A stretch of 64,000 nt of DNA from Arenicellales bacterium (lineage in GTDB: Bacteria > Pseudomonadota > Gammaproteobacteria > Arenicellales > JAJDZL01), in the NCBI GenBank assembly GCA_951813075.1, contig OX638343.1, positions 372,001 through 436,000 of the forward strand, in the 5' to 3' direction. Of the stretch, positions 17,914 through 26,216 are shown piece by piece (within the stretch, counting starts at the first letter, position 1; the number at the start of each line of letters is the position of its first letter). Under the pieces are notes generated by a model, which was not told the origin of the DNA, did not search any database, and saw only the letters and a list, made by a program, of their open reading frames with translations. A program made the translations under genes and the position numbers.

Positions 17914-18643
17914 CGCAATTATTGTTGACGACGAGCCCAAACTTGTTGATTATCTTGATGGTAAACTCGCCAAACTATGGCCGGAGTTAACTATTGCAGG
18001 CATCGCTCATAACGGTCAAAACGCCATTGACCTAGCGAACGAAGTACAACCCGACATCGCCTTTCTGGATATTCAAATGCCGAATATGAGTGGACTTCAA
18101 GTGGCTGAAGCATTACCGGCAAAAACGAAAGTCGTGTTCATTACCGCCTACGATGAATTCGCGGTGGACGCCTTCCAACGCGCTGCCGTTGACTATCTGT
18201 TAAAGCCGGTTAGCGATATCCGACTCAGGCAAACCATCGTTCGTCTAAAGGAACGAAGTGATCAGAACCGCGAAGAACTAGTCAAGCTATTACGTAGTAT
18301 CAGCGAAGAGAAACATAGCTATTTGCAGTGGATTCGAGCGGGCTTTGGTGACACAATCGAACTCATTTCGGTGCAGGACATCATTTACTGTAAAGCAGAG
18401 CACAAGTACACCAGCATCATTACACGACACCGGAAGTTCGTCATCAGGCGCAGCATCAAGGACCTAGAACAACAACTGGATCCGAACCGGTTTTGGAGGA
18501 TACATCGCGGATTGATTGTTCGGATTGATCAAATTCAAAAAGCACAGCGAGACCTGCGCGGGCGCTACACCATTACACTTCGAGATTGTCCTGACATTTT
18601 GCGTAGCAGTCGGAACTATGGAACACTGTTCAAGATGATGTGA
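17903..18643 (+). CDS. LytTR-family response regulator
   Basis: The 246-residue regulator has an N-terminal receiver domain with acidic residues D9-D10, phosphoacceptor Asp56 (AFLDIQMP) and the conserved LLKPV lysine near residue 105. A C-terminal LytTR DNA-binding domain follows at about 140-240, with ISVQDIIYCKAEHKYTSI and FWRIHRGLIVRIDQI, both typical. LytTR proteins bind pairs of imperfect direct repeats upstream of target promoters. The gene overlaps the kinase by 11 bases. Its targets are not evident; autoregulation of the DUF2141 operon is plausible. Just downstream begins a transposase relic. Confidence 0.94.
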   Translation: MNTNAIIVDDEPKLVDYLDGKLAKLWPELTIAGIAHNGQNAIDLANEVQPDIAFLDIQMPNMSGLQVAEALPAKTKVVFITAYDEFAVDAFQRAAVDYLLKPVSDIRLRQTIVRLKERSDQNREELVKLLRSISEEKHSYLQWIRAGFGDTIELISVQDIIYCKAEHKYTSIITRHRKFVIRRSIKDLEQQLDPNRFWRIHRGLIVRIDQIQKAQRDLRGRYTITLRDCPDILRSSRNYGTLFKMM

Positions 18644-18691
18644 CCATTCAGTAGGTCAGAATTATCTATTCCAATATCTGCCATCGAGGTG

Positions 18692-19179
18692 AGGTGGAAG
18701 TTCAATGAACGCCGGGCGTATCGCGATGCCACCGCTGGAATGTATCTGCTTCGAACCTCGTTTTGCCAGTAGGATGAGGTGCGCATCACCCGGCTGTACT
18801 GGACCTTGAGTGATGTCGAGGCGACATTTCGCACCCTGAATCGGAACTAGGTCTGCGGCCGGTCTATCATCGGACACTGCGTCGCATTAGGGTGTATCTT
18901 TTCATTTCGGTACTCGCCTACCAGGCGGTACACTACCTGCGCCTGATGATGCACTCAAATGGCGAGCGACACAACTGTCAGACAATCCACCGACGGTTGG
19001 CGAACATCAATCGCATCACCACGGAACTGACCGATGCCGACGGTGACCGCATACAGATACGTCAGAATACACCCCCCGATTCGCAGCAGCGAAATCTGTT
19101 GTCTACGATGGGAGTGACGTTGCAGATCGACCAGCAGATCGGTCGCTGGTCAGATGGAGTGGAAGTCACAAAATCTTGA
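18692..19179 (+). pseudogene. IS1634-family transposase remnant (C-terminal part)
   Basis: Three readable pieces reproduce the C-terminal half of an IS1634-type (IS4 superfamily) DDE transposase. Frame one gives AGMYLLRTSFCQ, a TAG at 18770-18772 where the family usually has Trp, then LYWTLSDVEATFRTL. A frameshift near 18838 leads to SELGLRPVYHRTLRRIRVYL, then LFISVLAYQAVHYLR and the usual C-terminal tail to the TGA at 19179. The N-terminal half and one end of the element are missing. The element is dead and sits directly behind the LytTR operon. Confidence 0.8.
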
Positions 19180-19204
19180 CCCGTAGCAATTGTAATGGTC
19201 GGAA

Positions 19205-19320
19205 TTTAGTCCATTGGTACTTGGTGAATCAAATCTCCGTCAAATCATACCCTGCATCCTAATCGACATTCAGCGATTTCAAGCCTATGCACCCAGTAAT
19301 TTGTGAGCAATGCTTCCATC
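19205..19320. repeat. Diverged dispersed repeat, copy B
   Basis: This stretch starts 26 bases after the IS1634-type remnant and aligns by eye with copy A at 12685-12816 over its whole length, with small gaps. Because it follows the transposase, the repeat family may be the right-hand end region of that element, with copies A and C as scars of relatives. No clear terminal inverted repeat was identified. Confidence 0.45.
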
Positions 19321-19841
19321 CGGGTTGGGTGTTTACGTTGTTCTCACCTCACATCACCAATATCCGTACTAAGGCTACTGTCAGTTTCAAGTGTCTGCCT
19401 GGATAAGACTTTCAGAGCATCAGTTCTTTGATATAGGTCTTGATCCCATTTGTTTCTCTTATGTAGTTGATGTAATTTATTATCTAGATTATTCGTAATC
19501 TTAATTTAGTGGGCTTGGGAATTATTTTCGAATCAAGCTGTATTGACAACAATCCCTGCCTATTCCATAATTTCATTCTTAACAACTGCGCGTTACTGGA
19601 CGACGTGTAAATCTCAAAATTCTTACCCGAATTCGCTTTAATCCTGCTTGAACGACACATCAGGTAAGAAATAATATGTCCGGAGTCACATTGAGCAGTT
19701 AGTTCTTTTGTTGGGATGGAGTCAGTGCATCCAATTATGATCAATAATGCATTGCTGACCAGGCATCATGAACTAATATAGCGCAGTAAGAATTCGATTC
19801 AATCGATCAGACTGAATTCAGATTAGTTGGAGACCGAACAA
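19321..19841. other. A+T-rich intergenic region before dapA
   Basis: About 520 bases without a supportable gene. The open frames here are short, rich in rare residues and lack ribosome-binding sites. The last 60 bases hold the dapA ribosome-binding site (GGAG at 19829-19832) and presumably its promoter. Confidence 0.5.
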
Positions 19842-20717
19842 ATGATTACAGGTAGTATTTGCGCGATCGTCACACCCATGCACGAAGATGGCTCTGTGGA
19901 TTTGGATTCGCTATCCAAACTGATTGAACATCACATCGAATCTGGTACCGACGGAATCGTTTCCGTTGGCACCACAGGTGAATCAGCCACTCTGACTCAT
20001 GAAGAGCATCAACTCGTATTCGAAAAAACGATCGATTGTGTTGCGAGCCGAATTCCGGTCATCGCGGGTACAGGGTCGAACAGCACAGCTGAAGCACTGG
20101 AGCTAACCACTGCAGCGAAAGAACTTGGAGCCGACGCTTGTTTGCTCGTTGTTCCGTATTACAACAAACCAACCCAGGAAGGGATGTACCAACATTTCAA
20201 ATTGATTGCAGAATCCGTTGACATCCCACAAATTCTCTACAACGTACCTGGCCGAACGGTAGCAGACCTTCACAATAGCACAGTTGTCCGCCTCAGCCAC
20301 ATCGACAATATTGTCGGTATCAAGGATGCCACGGCAGATATTGAGCGTGGCATCAGATTGATGGAAGATTCCGCTGATGGATTTGTTTCATTTTCCGGGC
20401 AGGATACCGATGCTATGGGACTTATGCTGGCAGGAGGGAAGGGTACAATTTCTGTCACTGCGAACGTTGCACCAAAACTGATGCATGAAATGTGTACCGC
20501 TGCTGTTGCCGGAAATGAATCTCTTGCAAATGAACTAAATGACAAGCTGATGCCGGTGCACGAAGCGATGTTTGTCGAATCAAATCCGATACCAGCCAAA
20601 TGGGGGGTATCACAACAGGGTTTCATTGAAAACGGAATCAGGTTACCTTTGGTTCCCTTGTCAGACGATGCCCAACCTAGAGTGCGGGCGGCTATGGTTA
20701 GTGCCGGGGTGCTTTAA
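19842..20717 (+). CDS. dapA: 4-hydroxy-tetrahydrodipicolinate synthase
   Basis: DapA condenses pyruvate with aspartate semialdehyde, the first committed step to lysine and meso-diaminopimelate for peptidoglycan. From ATG 19842 the protein has 291 residues. Its catalytic Lys falls at position 161 (VGIKDATAD) and its Tyr at 133 (LYNVPGR), exactly the E. coli numbering, which supports this start over the in-frame TTG at 19827. GTTGESATL near residue 43 is the pyruvate-binding TT motif. The GGAG ribosome-binding site overlaps the rejected TTG. purC follows 41 bases after the stop; in many gammaproteobacteria bamC lies between these two genes, but not here. Confidence 0.97.
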   Translation: MITGSICAIVTPMHEDGSVDLDSLSKLIEHHIESGTDGIVSVGTTGESATLTHEEHQLVFEKTIDCVASRIPVIAGTGSNSTAEALELTTAAKELGADACLLVVPYYNKPTQEGMYQHFKLIAESVDIPQILYNVPGRTVADLHNSTVVRLSHIDNIVGIKDATADIERGIRLMEDSADGFVSFSGQDTDAMGLMLAGGKGTISVTANVAPKLMHEMCTAAVAGNESLANELNDKLMPVHEAMFVESNPIPAKWGVSQQGFIENGIRLPLVPLSDDAQPRVRAAMVSAGVL

Positions 20718-20758
20718 GTTACGAGTGTAACACCAACTTTTCATACTAAGGAGTGCAT

Positions 20759-21475
20759 ATGGAACGCGGCGAACTACTTTATTCCGGTAAAGCCAAATCA
20801 ATCTACCGAACTTCTGATAAGCGTCAGCTGCTGATGGAGTTCCGAGATGATACATCGGCATTTGACGGTAGAAAGACTGAGGCACTGAGTCGTAAAGGAA
20901 AAGTAAACAATTACTTCAACGCATTCATCATGGAGAGTCTTGAGGATGCTGGAATCAACACGCATTTCGATTCGCTTGTAGGCGATACCCAATCCTTGGT
21001 AAAGAATCTGGATATGATTCCTGTTGAGTGTGTCGTCCGCAACATTACAACCGGATCAATATGCAGACGACTTGGAGTGGAAGAGAATATCGAACTTGAA
21101 ACACCAACTTTTGAGTTCTTTCTCAAGAATGATGAGCTGCACGATCCAATGATCAATGAATATCACATTCGCTCTTTCGGTTGGGCTGAAGATGAGGAAA
21201 TCAAAAAGATGACAGCCTACACGCTCAAAACGAATGCGATACTTTCACCGTTATTTCGTAAAGCCGGGATCATACTGGTAGACTTCAAGCTTGAATTTGG
21301 GCGGTTCAACGGTGACATAGTGCTCGGAGATGAATTCACACCAGATGGATGTCGCTTATGGGATTCTGAAACACGTGAAAAACTGGACAAGGATCGCTTT
21401 AGACAGAATTTGGGTGACGTGGTTGAATCGTATGAGATTGCGGCCAGTCGTCTGGGTGTTTCTATTCCCGATTAG
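20759..21475 (+). CDS. purC: Phosphoribosylaminoimidazole-succinocarboxamide synthase (SAICAR synthetase)
   Basis: PurC joins aspartate to CAIR with ATP in purine synthesis. The 238-residue protein starts [16 protein letters not shown], the family's typical N-terminus with a glycine-rich ATP-binding hairpin. It contains the signature [11 protein letters not shown] near residues 85-95 and [12 protein letters not shown] near 172-183. ATG 20759 has a good AGGAG at 20747-20751; the in-frame GTG at 20753 is too close to it. The gene is followed by purL 87 bases downstream on the same strand, a purine pair. Confidence 0.97.
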   Translation: MERGELLYSGKAKSIYRTSDKRQLLMEFRDDTSAFDGRKTEALSRKGKVNNYFNAFIMESLEDAGINTHFDSLVGDTQSLVKNLDMIPVECVVRNITTGSICRRLGVEENIELETPTFEFFLKNDELHDPMINEYHIRSFGWAEDEEIKKMTAYTLKTNAILSPLFRKAGIILVDFKLEFGRFNGDIVLGDEFTPDGCRLWDSETREKLDKDRFRQNLGDVVESYEIAASRLGVSIPD

Positions 21476-21562
21476 TTTTTGAGCATCGATGACTATCGAC
21501 CTGTCACGAAATCCATTTGTGAAAGGTTCTTCAGTTACTGATCCGAAACGCCGATAGATGCC

Positions 21563-24500
21563 ATGAGAGATTTCGATGATGCCTCTTCGACGTCAGAAAT
21601 TCTTTGTATCAAAGGGCAAAGAGCGCAATCAGAATTCAAACTTGAGCAACTTCGGACGAGCATGCTTCAGTGCTTACCCGAACTAGAGTCACTTGACGCT
21701 TATTTCTGCTACTTCGTTTCCGTAGCATCACCACTTTCACTAGAAGAACATGCGCGCCTGATCGAATTGATTGATGGCGAGAAAGATACTTCTTTTAACC
21801 CCATAAAAGTCGACACAGTTCTGGTAACGCCAAGATTCGGAACAATTTCTGCCTGGTCGTCAAAAGCGACAGACATCATTCTCAGGTGTGGGATAAGCAA
21901 GCTGAAGCGAATCGAAAGAGCGACATACTGGGTTCTCGAATGCTCCGGAAAAATAAGCAATTTACAGAAAAAATCGACTTATCCATTTCTTCACGATCGA
22001 ATGGTCGAGTCAGTTCTGACTGATCCAGGTGAAACAAGTCTGATATTTCGTCAATACAATCGCCGATCTGTTCAGAAATTCAGCATCGACAAGACCGGAC
22101 AAGATGACTTGGAAATTGCAAACAAAGAGCTTGGATTGGCGCTTACCAAAGCTGAACTCTCATACATAAGAGATTGGTATCGAAAGGAAAAAAGACAGCC
22201 AACTGATGCTGAGTTAATGATGTTCTCTCAGGTTAATTCAGAACATTGCCGCCATAAGATCTTTAATGCCGAATGGACGATCGACAATCAGGATTATCCG
22301 GAATCGATGTTTTCGATGATACGTCGAACGCATCAAATGAATCCTTCTGGAACGCTTGTGGCTTATGAGGACAATTCAGCCGTCATTGAAGGTCATCTGT
22401 CAACGAGATTTGCACCGTCATCTGTCAACAGCAGATATCAATACAGCACTGAGCCTGCACACATAATCTTCAAAGCTGAAACGCACAATCATCCTACAGC
22501 AATATCACCTTTTCCGGGTGCAGCAACCGGAGCTGGTGGTGAAATACGAGATGAAGGTGCGACCGGGCGAGGCGGAAAACCAAAGGCTGGTTTGTGCGGG
22601 TATTCGGTATCGCATCTCCATATTCCGAACTTTCGGCAACCTTGGGAGGAAACTGAGCGGTCGCCGGACAGAATTTCATCCCCACTGAGAATTATGCTGG
22701 AAGCACCGATCGGCGCAGCGTCTTTCAACAATGAGTTCGGCCGTCCGAACATTGGTGGATATTTTCGAACACTTGAAATTAATAATCGAGAGCAGAGCAC
22801 TTGGTATGGCTACCATAAGCCAATCATGTTCGCTGGTGGAATTGGTAATATTCGCCCGTCACTAGTCAAGAAGAAAGAAATTTCAGCAGGCGACTTGCTG
22901 ATTGTGATCGGAGGCCCTGCCATGTTGATTGGTCTTGGGGGTGGTGCTGCTTCGAGCTTGGGTCAAGGGACATCCGGTGAAGAGCTTGATTTCGCATCAG
23001 TTCAGAGAAGCAATCCACAGATGCAGCGGCGCTGCCAGGAAGTGATTGATCGGTGTTGTGAACTTGGTGAAGACAATCCAATTCTTTCCATTCACGATGT
23101 GGGTGCAGGCGGACTCTCGAATGCGATACCTGAGATTGTTCATGCATCAAATCTCGGTGCGAAGATATATCTGAATCAAATCCCCAATGACGACCCAGCA
23201 ATGAGTCCCATGGAAATATGGTGCAACGAGTCTCAGGAACGCTATGTTCTGGCAATATCACCAAATAAGCTTGAAACACTAAACACTATGTTTGAGCGGG
23301 AACATTGCCCATATTCAATAGTCGGCGTGGCTACCGAAGAACGAACTCTTCGAATAGTCGAATCTAAATCGGATACGTTGTCCGCAGACCTACCGGTCAA
23401 TGTTGAAATGGATTTTTTGATGAATGGCTTCTTGAAAATCCATCAGCAGGATCAAAGAACGAAACAAACTTTACCTGATACAAACGAGAAGGAATTGAGT
23501 GATTTTTCGGAATGTGTAGAACGTGTTTTACGGTTTCCAAGCGTCGGAGATAAGTCTTTTCTCATCACTATCGGTGATAGAACCGTGAGCGGACTGATTC
23601 ATCGGGACCAAATGGTTGGGCCGTGGCAAGTGCCAGTTTCTGATGCGTCAGTTACGATTTCAGGATATGACACGAGCAATGGTGAGGCAATGGCTGTTGG
23701 AGAGAGATCGCCAATTGCTGTCATTGATCCAGCAGCCAGCGCGCGTATGGCAGTCGGAGAGGCGCTAACGAACCTGAGGTCGGTATCTGTCGGCCCACTC
23801 GATACAGTAAAAATGTCTGCAAACTGGATGGCCGCTGTCAGTGTTGAAGGGCAGGGAAGCGCTCTATACGAATCGGTTCGTAGTGTAGCGCTGGATATGT
23901 GCCGAACACTTGAGATTTCAATACCCGTCGGCAAGGATTCCCTGTCGATGCAAACGGAGTGGGTTGACGATGCCGGGCATTCAACCAAAGTGATCTCACC
24001 AATTTCGCTCGTGGCAACAGCATTCGCGGCGGTTCAGGATGTAAGACGTTGTGTTACCTCGCAATTGATCAGGAAGTCAGATACGGTGCTGCTGCTGGTT
24101 GATCTGGGAGCAGGTCGGAATCGAATGGGAATGTCTGTCTTGCACCAATCACATCACTTAGTCACGAATCGCGTTCCAGATATCGATGAGCCATTGCACC
24201 TCAAGTCATTTTTCGAGGTAATAGGAAACCTGATTGACCAAGCTGAGCTACTCGCATACCACGACCGATCGGATGGTGGTTTGTTTGCGACTTTGTGCGA
24301 GATGGCATTCGCGAGTCGAACGGGCCTTGATATCAAAGTTGATAAATCAGTTGATGCAGTCGAATTCTTTTTCAACGAAGAGTTGGGCGCTATTCTGCAA
24401 ATTGAAAGAAATAACCTTAAAAAAGTATTGGAACTATTTGATAAAGAAAAAATTAGACATCTAATTTCAGAAATTGGAACATTACGAGATGATGGCTTGA

Positions 24501-25543
24501 TTGAAATTCGTGATAAAGACAGATTGATATTCAGCGAGGAGAGGAAGAAACTTCATCAAATCTGGTCGGAGTTAAGCTGGCGGATGCAGTCATTGCGCGA
24601 TAACTCAATCTGTGCCAAACAGGAATACGAACGGATTCTAGATGATTCGGATCCAGGTTTGTGCCAGAATTTACCTGACGCCTGGGAACTATTCTGTAAT
24701 TTGCAGATTCCACAAACCCATGCTGATTCCGAAAATCAACTGAAATCTCAAACTATCAATGTTTCCTCCAAACCGCGAGTGGCAGTTTTGCGAGAGCAAG
24801 GCGTAAATGGACACGTCGAGATGGCAGCAGCTTTCGATCGAGCCGGATTTGAATCCTATGATGTCGTGATGGCCGATTTGGTAAATCGAGAAGTGGAATT
24901 GGATTCGTTCAGTGGAATTGTCATGGGTGGTGGATTTTCCTTCGGTGATGTTTTGGGAGCAGGTAAAGGTTGGGCAAGTTTCATACTTTACGAGAGTATG
25001 TTGAGGGATATGTTTGAACAATTCTTTTCCGACAAGAGCAAGTTCGCTTTGGGGGTATGCAACGGATGTCAGGTGATGGCGGAACTGAAGGCAATCATAC
25101 CCGGCTCGCAATATTGGCCCAAGTTCGTCCGAAATGAGTCACAGCAGTTCGAAGCCAGGCTTGTGATGGTCGAAATATCGGAGAGTAATTCGATACTGAC
25201 AGCCGGACTTCAGGGGATTTACCTTCCTGTTGCGGTGGCACATGGTGAAGGAAAAGCGATCTTCGACGAACCAGAATACGCAGTAAACTTGAAAACCAAC
25301 AACCAGATGTGTCTGCGCTACACCGACAATCGCAACCAGGTGACGAATCTGTATCCTTATAATCCTAATGGTTCAGAATTTTCGGTCGCAGGGGTGACAA
25401 GCTCAGACGGACGAATTACCGCAATGATGCCGCACCCAGAACGAGTGTTCAGAACGATTCAGTATTCGTGGGCACCAGAGAATTGGGGAGAGAACAGTCC
25501 CTGGTTAAGTTTGTTCCAAAATGCCAGGAAGTGGTTGGAGTAG
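21563..25543 (+). CDS. purL: Phosphoribosylformylglycinamidine synthase
   Basis: This is the large single-chain PurL of gamma- and betaproteobacteria (1326 residues). It converts FGAR to FGAM using glutamine and ATP. An N-terminal PurS-like region is followed by two AIR-synthase-like halves. The first contains QVNSEHCRHKIFNAEW and KAETHNHPTAISPFPGA; the second contains SIPVGKDSLSMQ. The C-terminal class I glutaminase has the nucleophile Cys in LGVCNGCQVM near residue 1172 and the His/Glu pair in PHPERVFR near the end. The N-terminus is some ten residues longer than usual before the ILCIKGQRAQSEF segment, so a slightly later start is possible. It converges with the HAD gene after only 16 bases. 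Confidence 0.97.
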   Translation: MRDFDDASSTSEILCIKGQRAQSEFKLEQLRTSMLQCLPELESLDAYFCYFVSVASPLSLEEHARLIELIDGEKDTSFNPIKVDTVLVTPRFGTISAWSSKATDIILRCGISKLKRIERATYWVLECSGKISNLQKKSTYPFLHDRMVESVLTDPGETSLIFRQYNRRSVQKFSIDKTGQDDLEIANKELGLALTKAELSYIRDWYRKEKRQPTDAELMMFSQVNSEHCRHKIFNAEWTIDNQDYPESMFSMIRRTHQMNPSGTLVAYEDNSAVIEGHLSTRFAPSSVNSRYQYSTEPAHIIFKAETHNHPTAISPFPGAATGAGGEIRDEGATGRGGKPKAGLCGYSVSHLHIPNFRQPWEETERSPDRISSPLRIMLEAPIGAASFNNEFGRPNIGGYFRTLEINNREQSTWYGYHKPIMFAGGIGNIRPSLVKKKEISAGDLLIVIGGPAMLIGLGGGAASSLGQGTSGEELDFASVQRSNPQMQRRCQEVIDRCCELGEDNPILSIHDVGAGGLSNAIPEIVHASNLGAKIYLNQIPNDDPAMSPMEIWCNESQERYVLAISPNKLETLNTMFEREHCPYSIVGVATEERTLRIVESKSDTLSADLPVNVEMDFLMNGFLKIHQQDQRTKQTLPDTNEKELSDFSECVERVLRFPSVGDKSFLITIGDRTVSGLIHRDQMVGPWQVPVSDASVTISGYDTSNGEAMAVGERSPIAVIDPAASARMAVGEALTNLRSVSVGPLDTVKMSANWMAAVSVEGQGSALYESVRSVALDMCRTLEISIPVGKDSLSMQTEWVDDAGHSTKVISPISLVATAFAAVQDVRRCVTSQLIRKSDTVLLLVDLGAGRNRMGMSVLHQSHHLVTNRVPDIDEPLHLKSFFEVIGNLIDQAELLAYHDRSDGGLFATLCEMAFASRTGLDIKVDKSVDAVEFFFNEELGAILQIERNNLKKVLELFDKEKIRHLISEIGTLRDDGLIEIRDKDRLIFSEERKKLHQIWSELSWRMQSLRDNSICAKQEYERILDDSDPGLCQNLPDAWELFCNLQIPQTHADSENQLKSQTINVSSKPRVAVLREQGVNGHVEMAAAFDRAGFESYDVVMADLVNREVELDSFSGIVMGGGFSFGDVLGAGKGWASFILYESMLRDMFEQFFSDKSKFALGVCNGCQVMAELKAIIPGSQYWPKFVRNESQQFEARLVMVEISESNSILTAGLQGIYLPVAVAHGEGKAIFDEPEYAVNLKTNNQMCLRYTDNRNQVTNLYPYNPNGSEFSVAGVTSSDGRITAMMPHPERVFRTIQYSWAPENWGENSPWLSLFQNARKWLE

Positions 25544-25559
25544 ACCTTCTGGTTGTTCT

Positions 25560-26216
25560 TCAAACGACATCCTGCAATAGTTCGATCACACCGTACAGGT
25601 TTGGAACAACGGCATAGGCGAGTTCTTCATTGGCTTTTGTTGATCCGGCAATACTCGGGACCATAATTGGCAGCATGCCCGCTGCTTTTGCTCCAACAAT
25701 CCCAGCGTGCGCATCTTCAACAACAACACACTCACCGGGGTTTATGCCAATTTGCTCGGCCGCAATCAGAAAGATATCGGGTGCAGGTTTGCCATTGGCG
25801 GCGCGATCACCCGTGATGACATCATCAATCGCACCCAGCAAGCCCGACTTTTTTAATTTCCATTCTGCCTGTTCCTTTATGGTTGATGTCGCGATCGCAG
25901 ATTTCAGCCCACGTTGTCGCAAAAAATCGAGTAGTTCAGTAACGCCGGGCATCACTCGAACACCGTTGGAATGCATCTCACCATAATAGATTGCGGCCGA
26001 GCGATCCATATAGCATTCCATGTCAATTCGGCCATTCGTTAATACCGAAATTTCTTTCCGCGTGTCCAACACCGAATATCCAACAATTTTTTCATAGAAT
26101 GAATCGGTAATCTCAAACCCAAATTCGCGCGCTGCACGCATCCATGCCATTCTGGAAATGGATTCTGTGTCGATTAAAACACCATCCAGATCAATGATCA
26201 CTGCTGAGATTCTCAT
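25560..26216 (-). CDS. HAD-superfamily hydrolase (beta-phosphoglucomutase-like)
   Basis: The 218-residue protein has the motifs of subfamily IA HAD phosphatases or phosphomutases. Motif I is DLDGVLIDTE near residue 8-17, motif II is ATSTIKEQAEWKL (Ser/Thr near 114), and motif III is GKPAPDIFLIAAEQIG with the Lys. It ends with VVVEDAHAGIVGAKAAGM carrying the acidic metal ligands. The cap region between motifs I and II is helical, as in beta-phosphoglucomutase. The start ATG overlaps the TGA of the upstream ABC exporter (ATGA, 26216-26213), so the two genes are translationally coupled. Substrate is unknown; the coupling may hint at a shared process with the exporter. Confidence 0.88.
   Translation of the reverse strand: MRISAVIIDLDGVLIDTESISRMAWMRAAREFGFEITDSFYEKIVGYSVLDTRKEISVLTNGRIDMECYMDRSAAIYYGEMHSNGVRVMPGVTELLDFLRQRGLKSAIATSTIKEQAEWKLKKSGLLGAIDDVITGDRAANGKPAPDIFLIAAEQIGINPGECVVVEDAHAGIVGAKAAGMLPIMVPSIAGSTKANEELAYAVVPNLYGVIELLQDVV

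Noticed and set aside
19484-19744. 86-residue minus-strand frame before dapA
   Set aside because: No ribosome-binding site, no recognisable family, and in A+T-rich noncoding-looking sequence.
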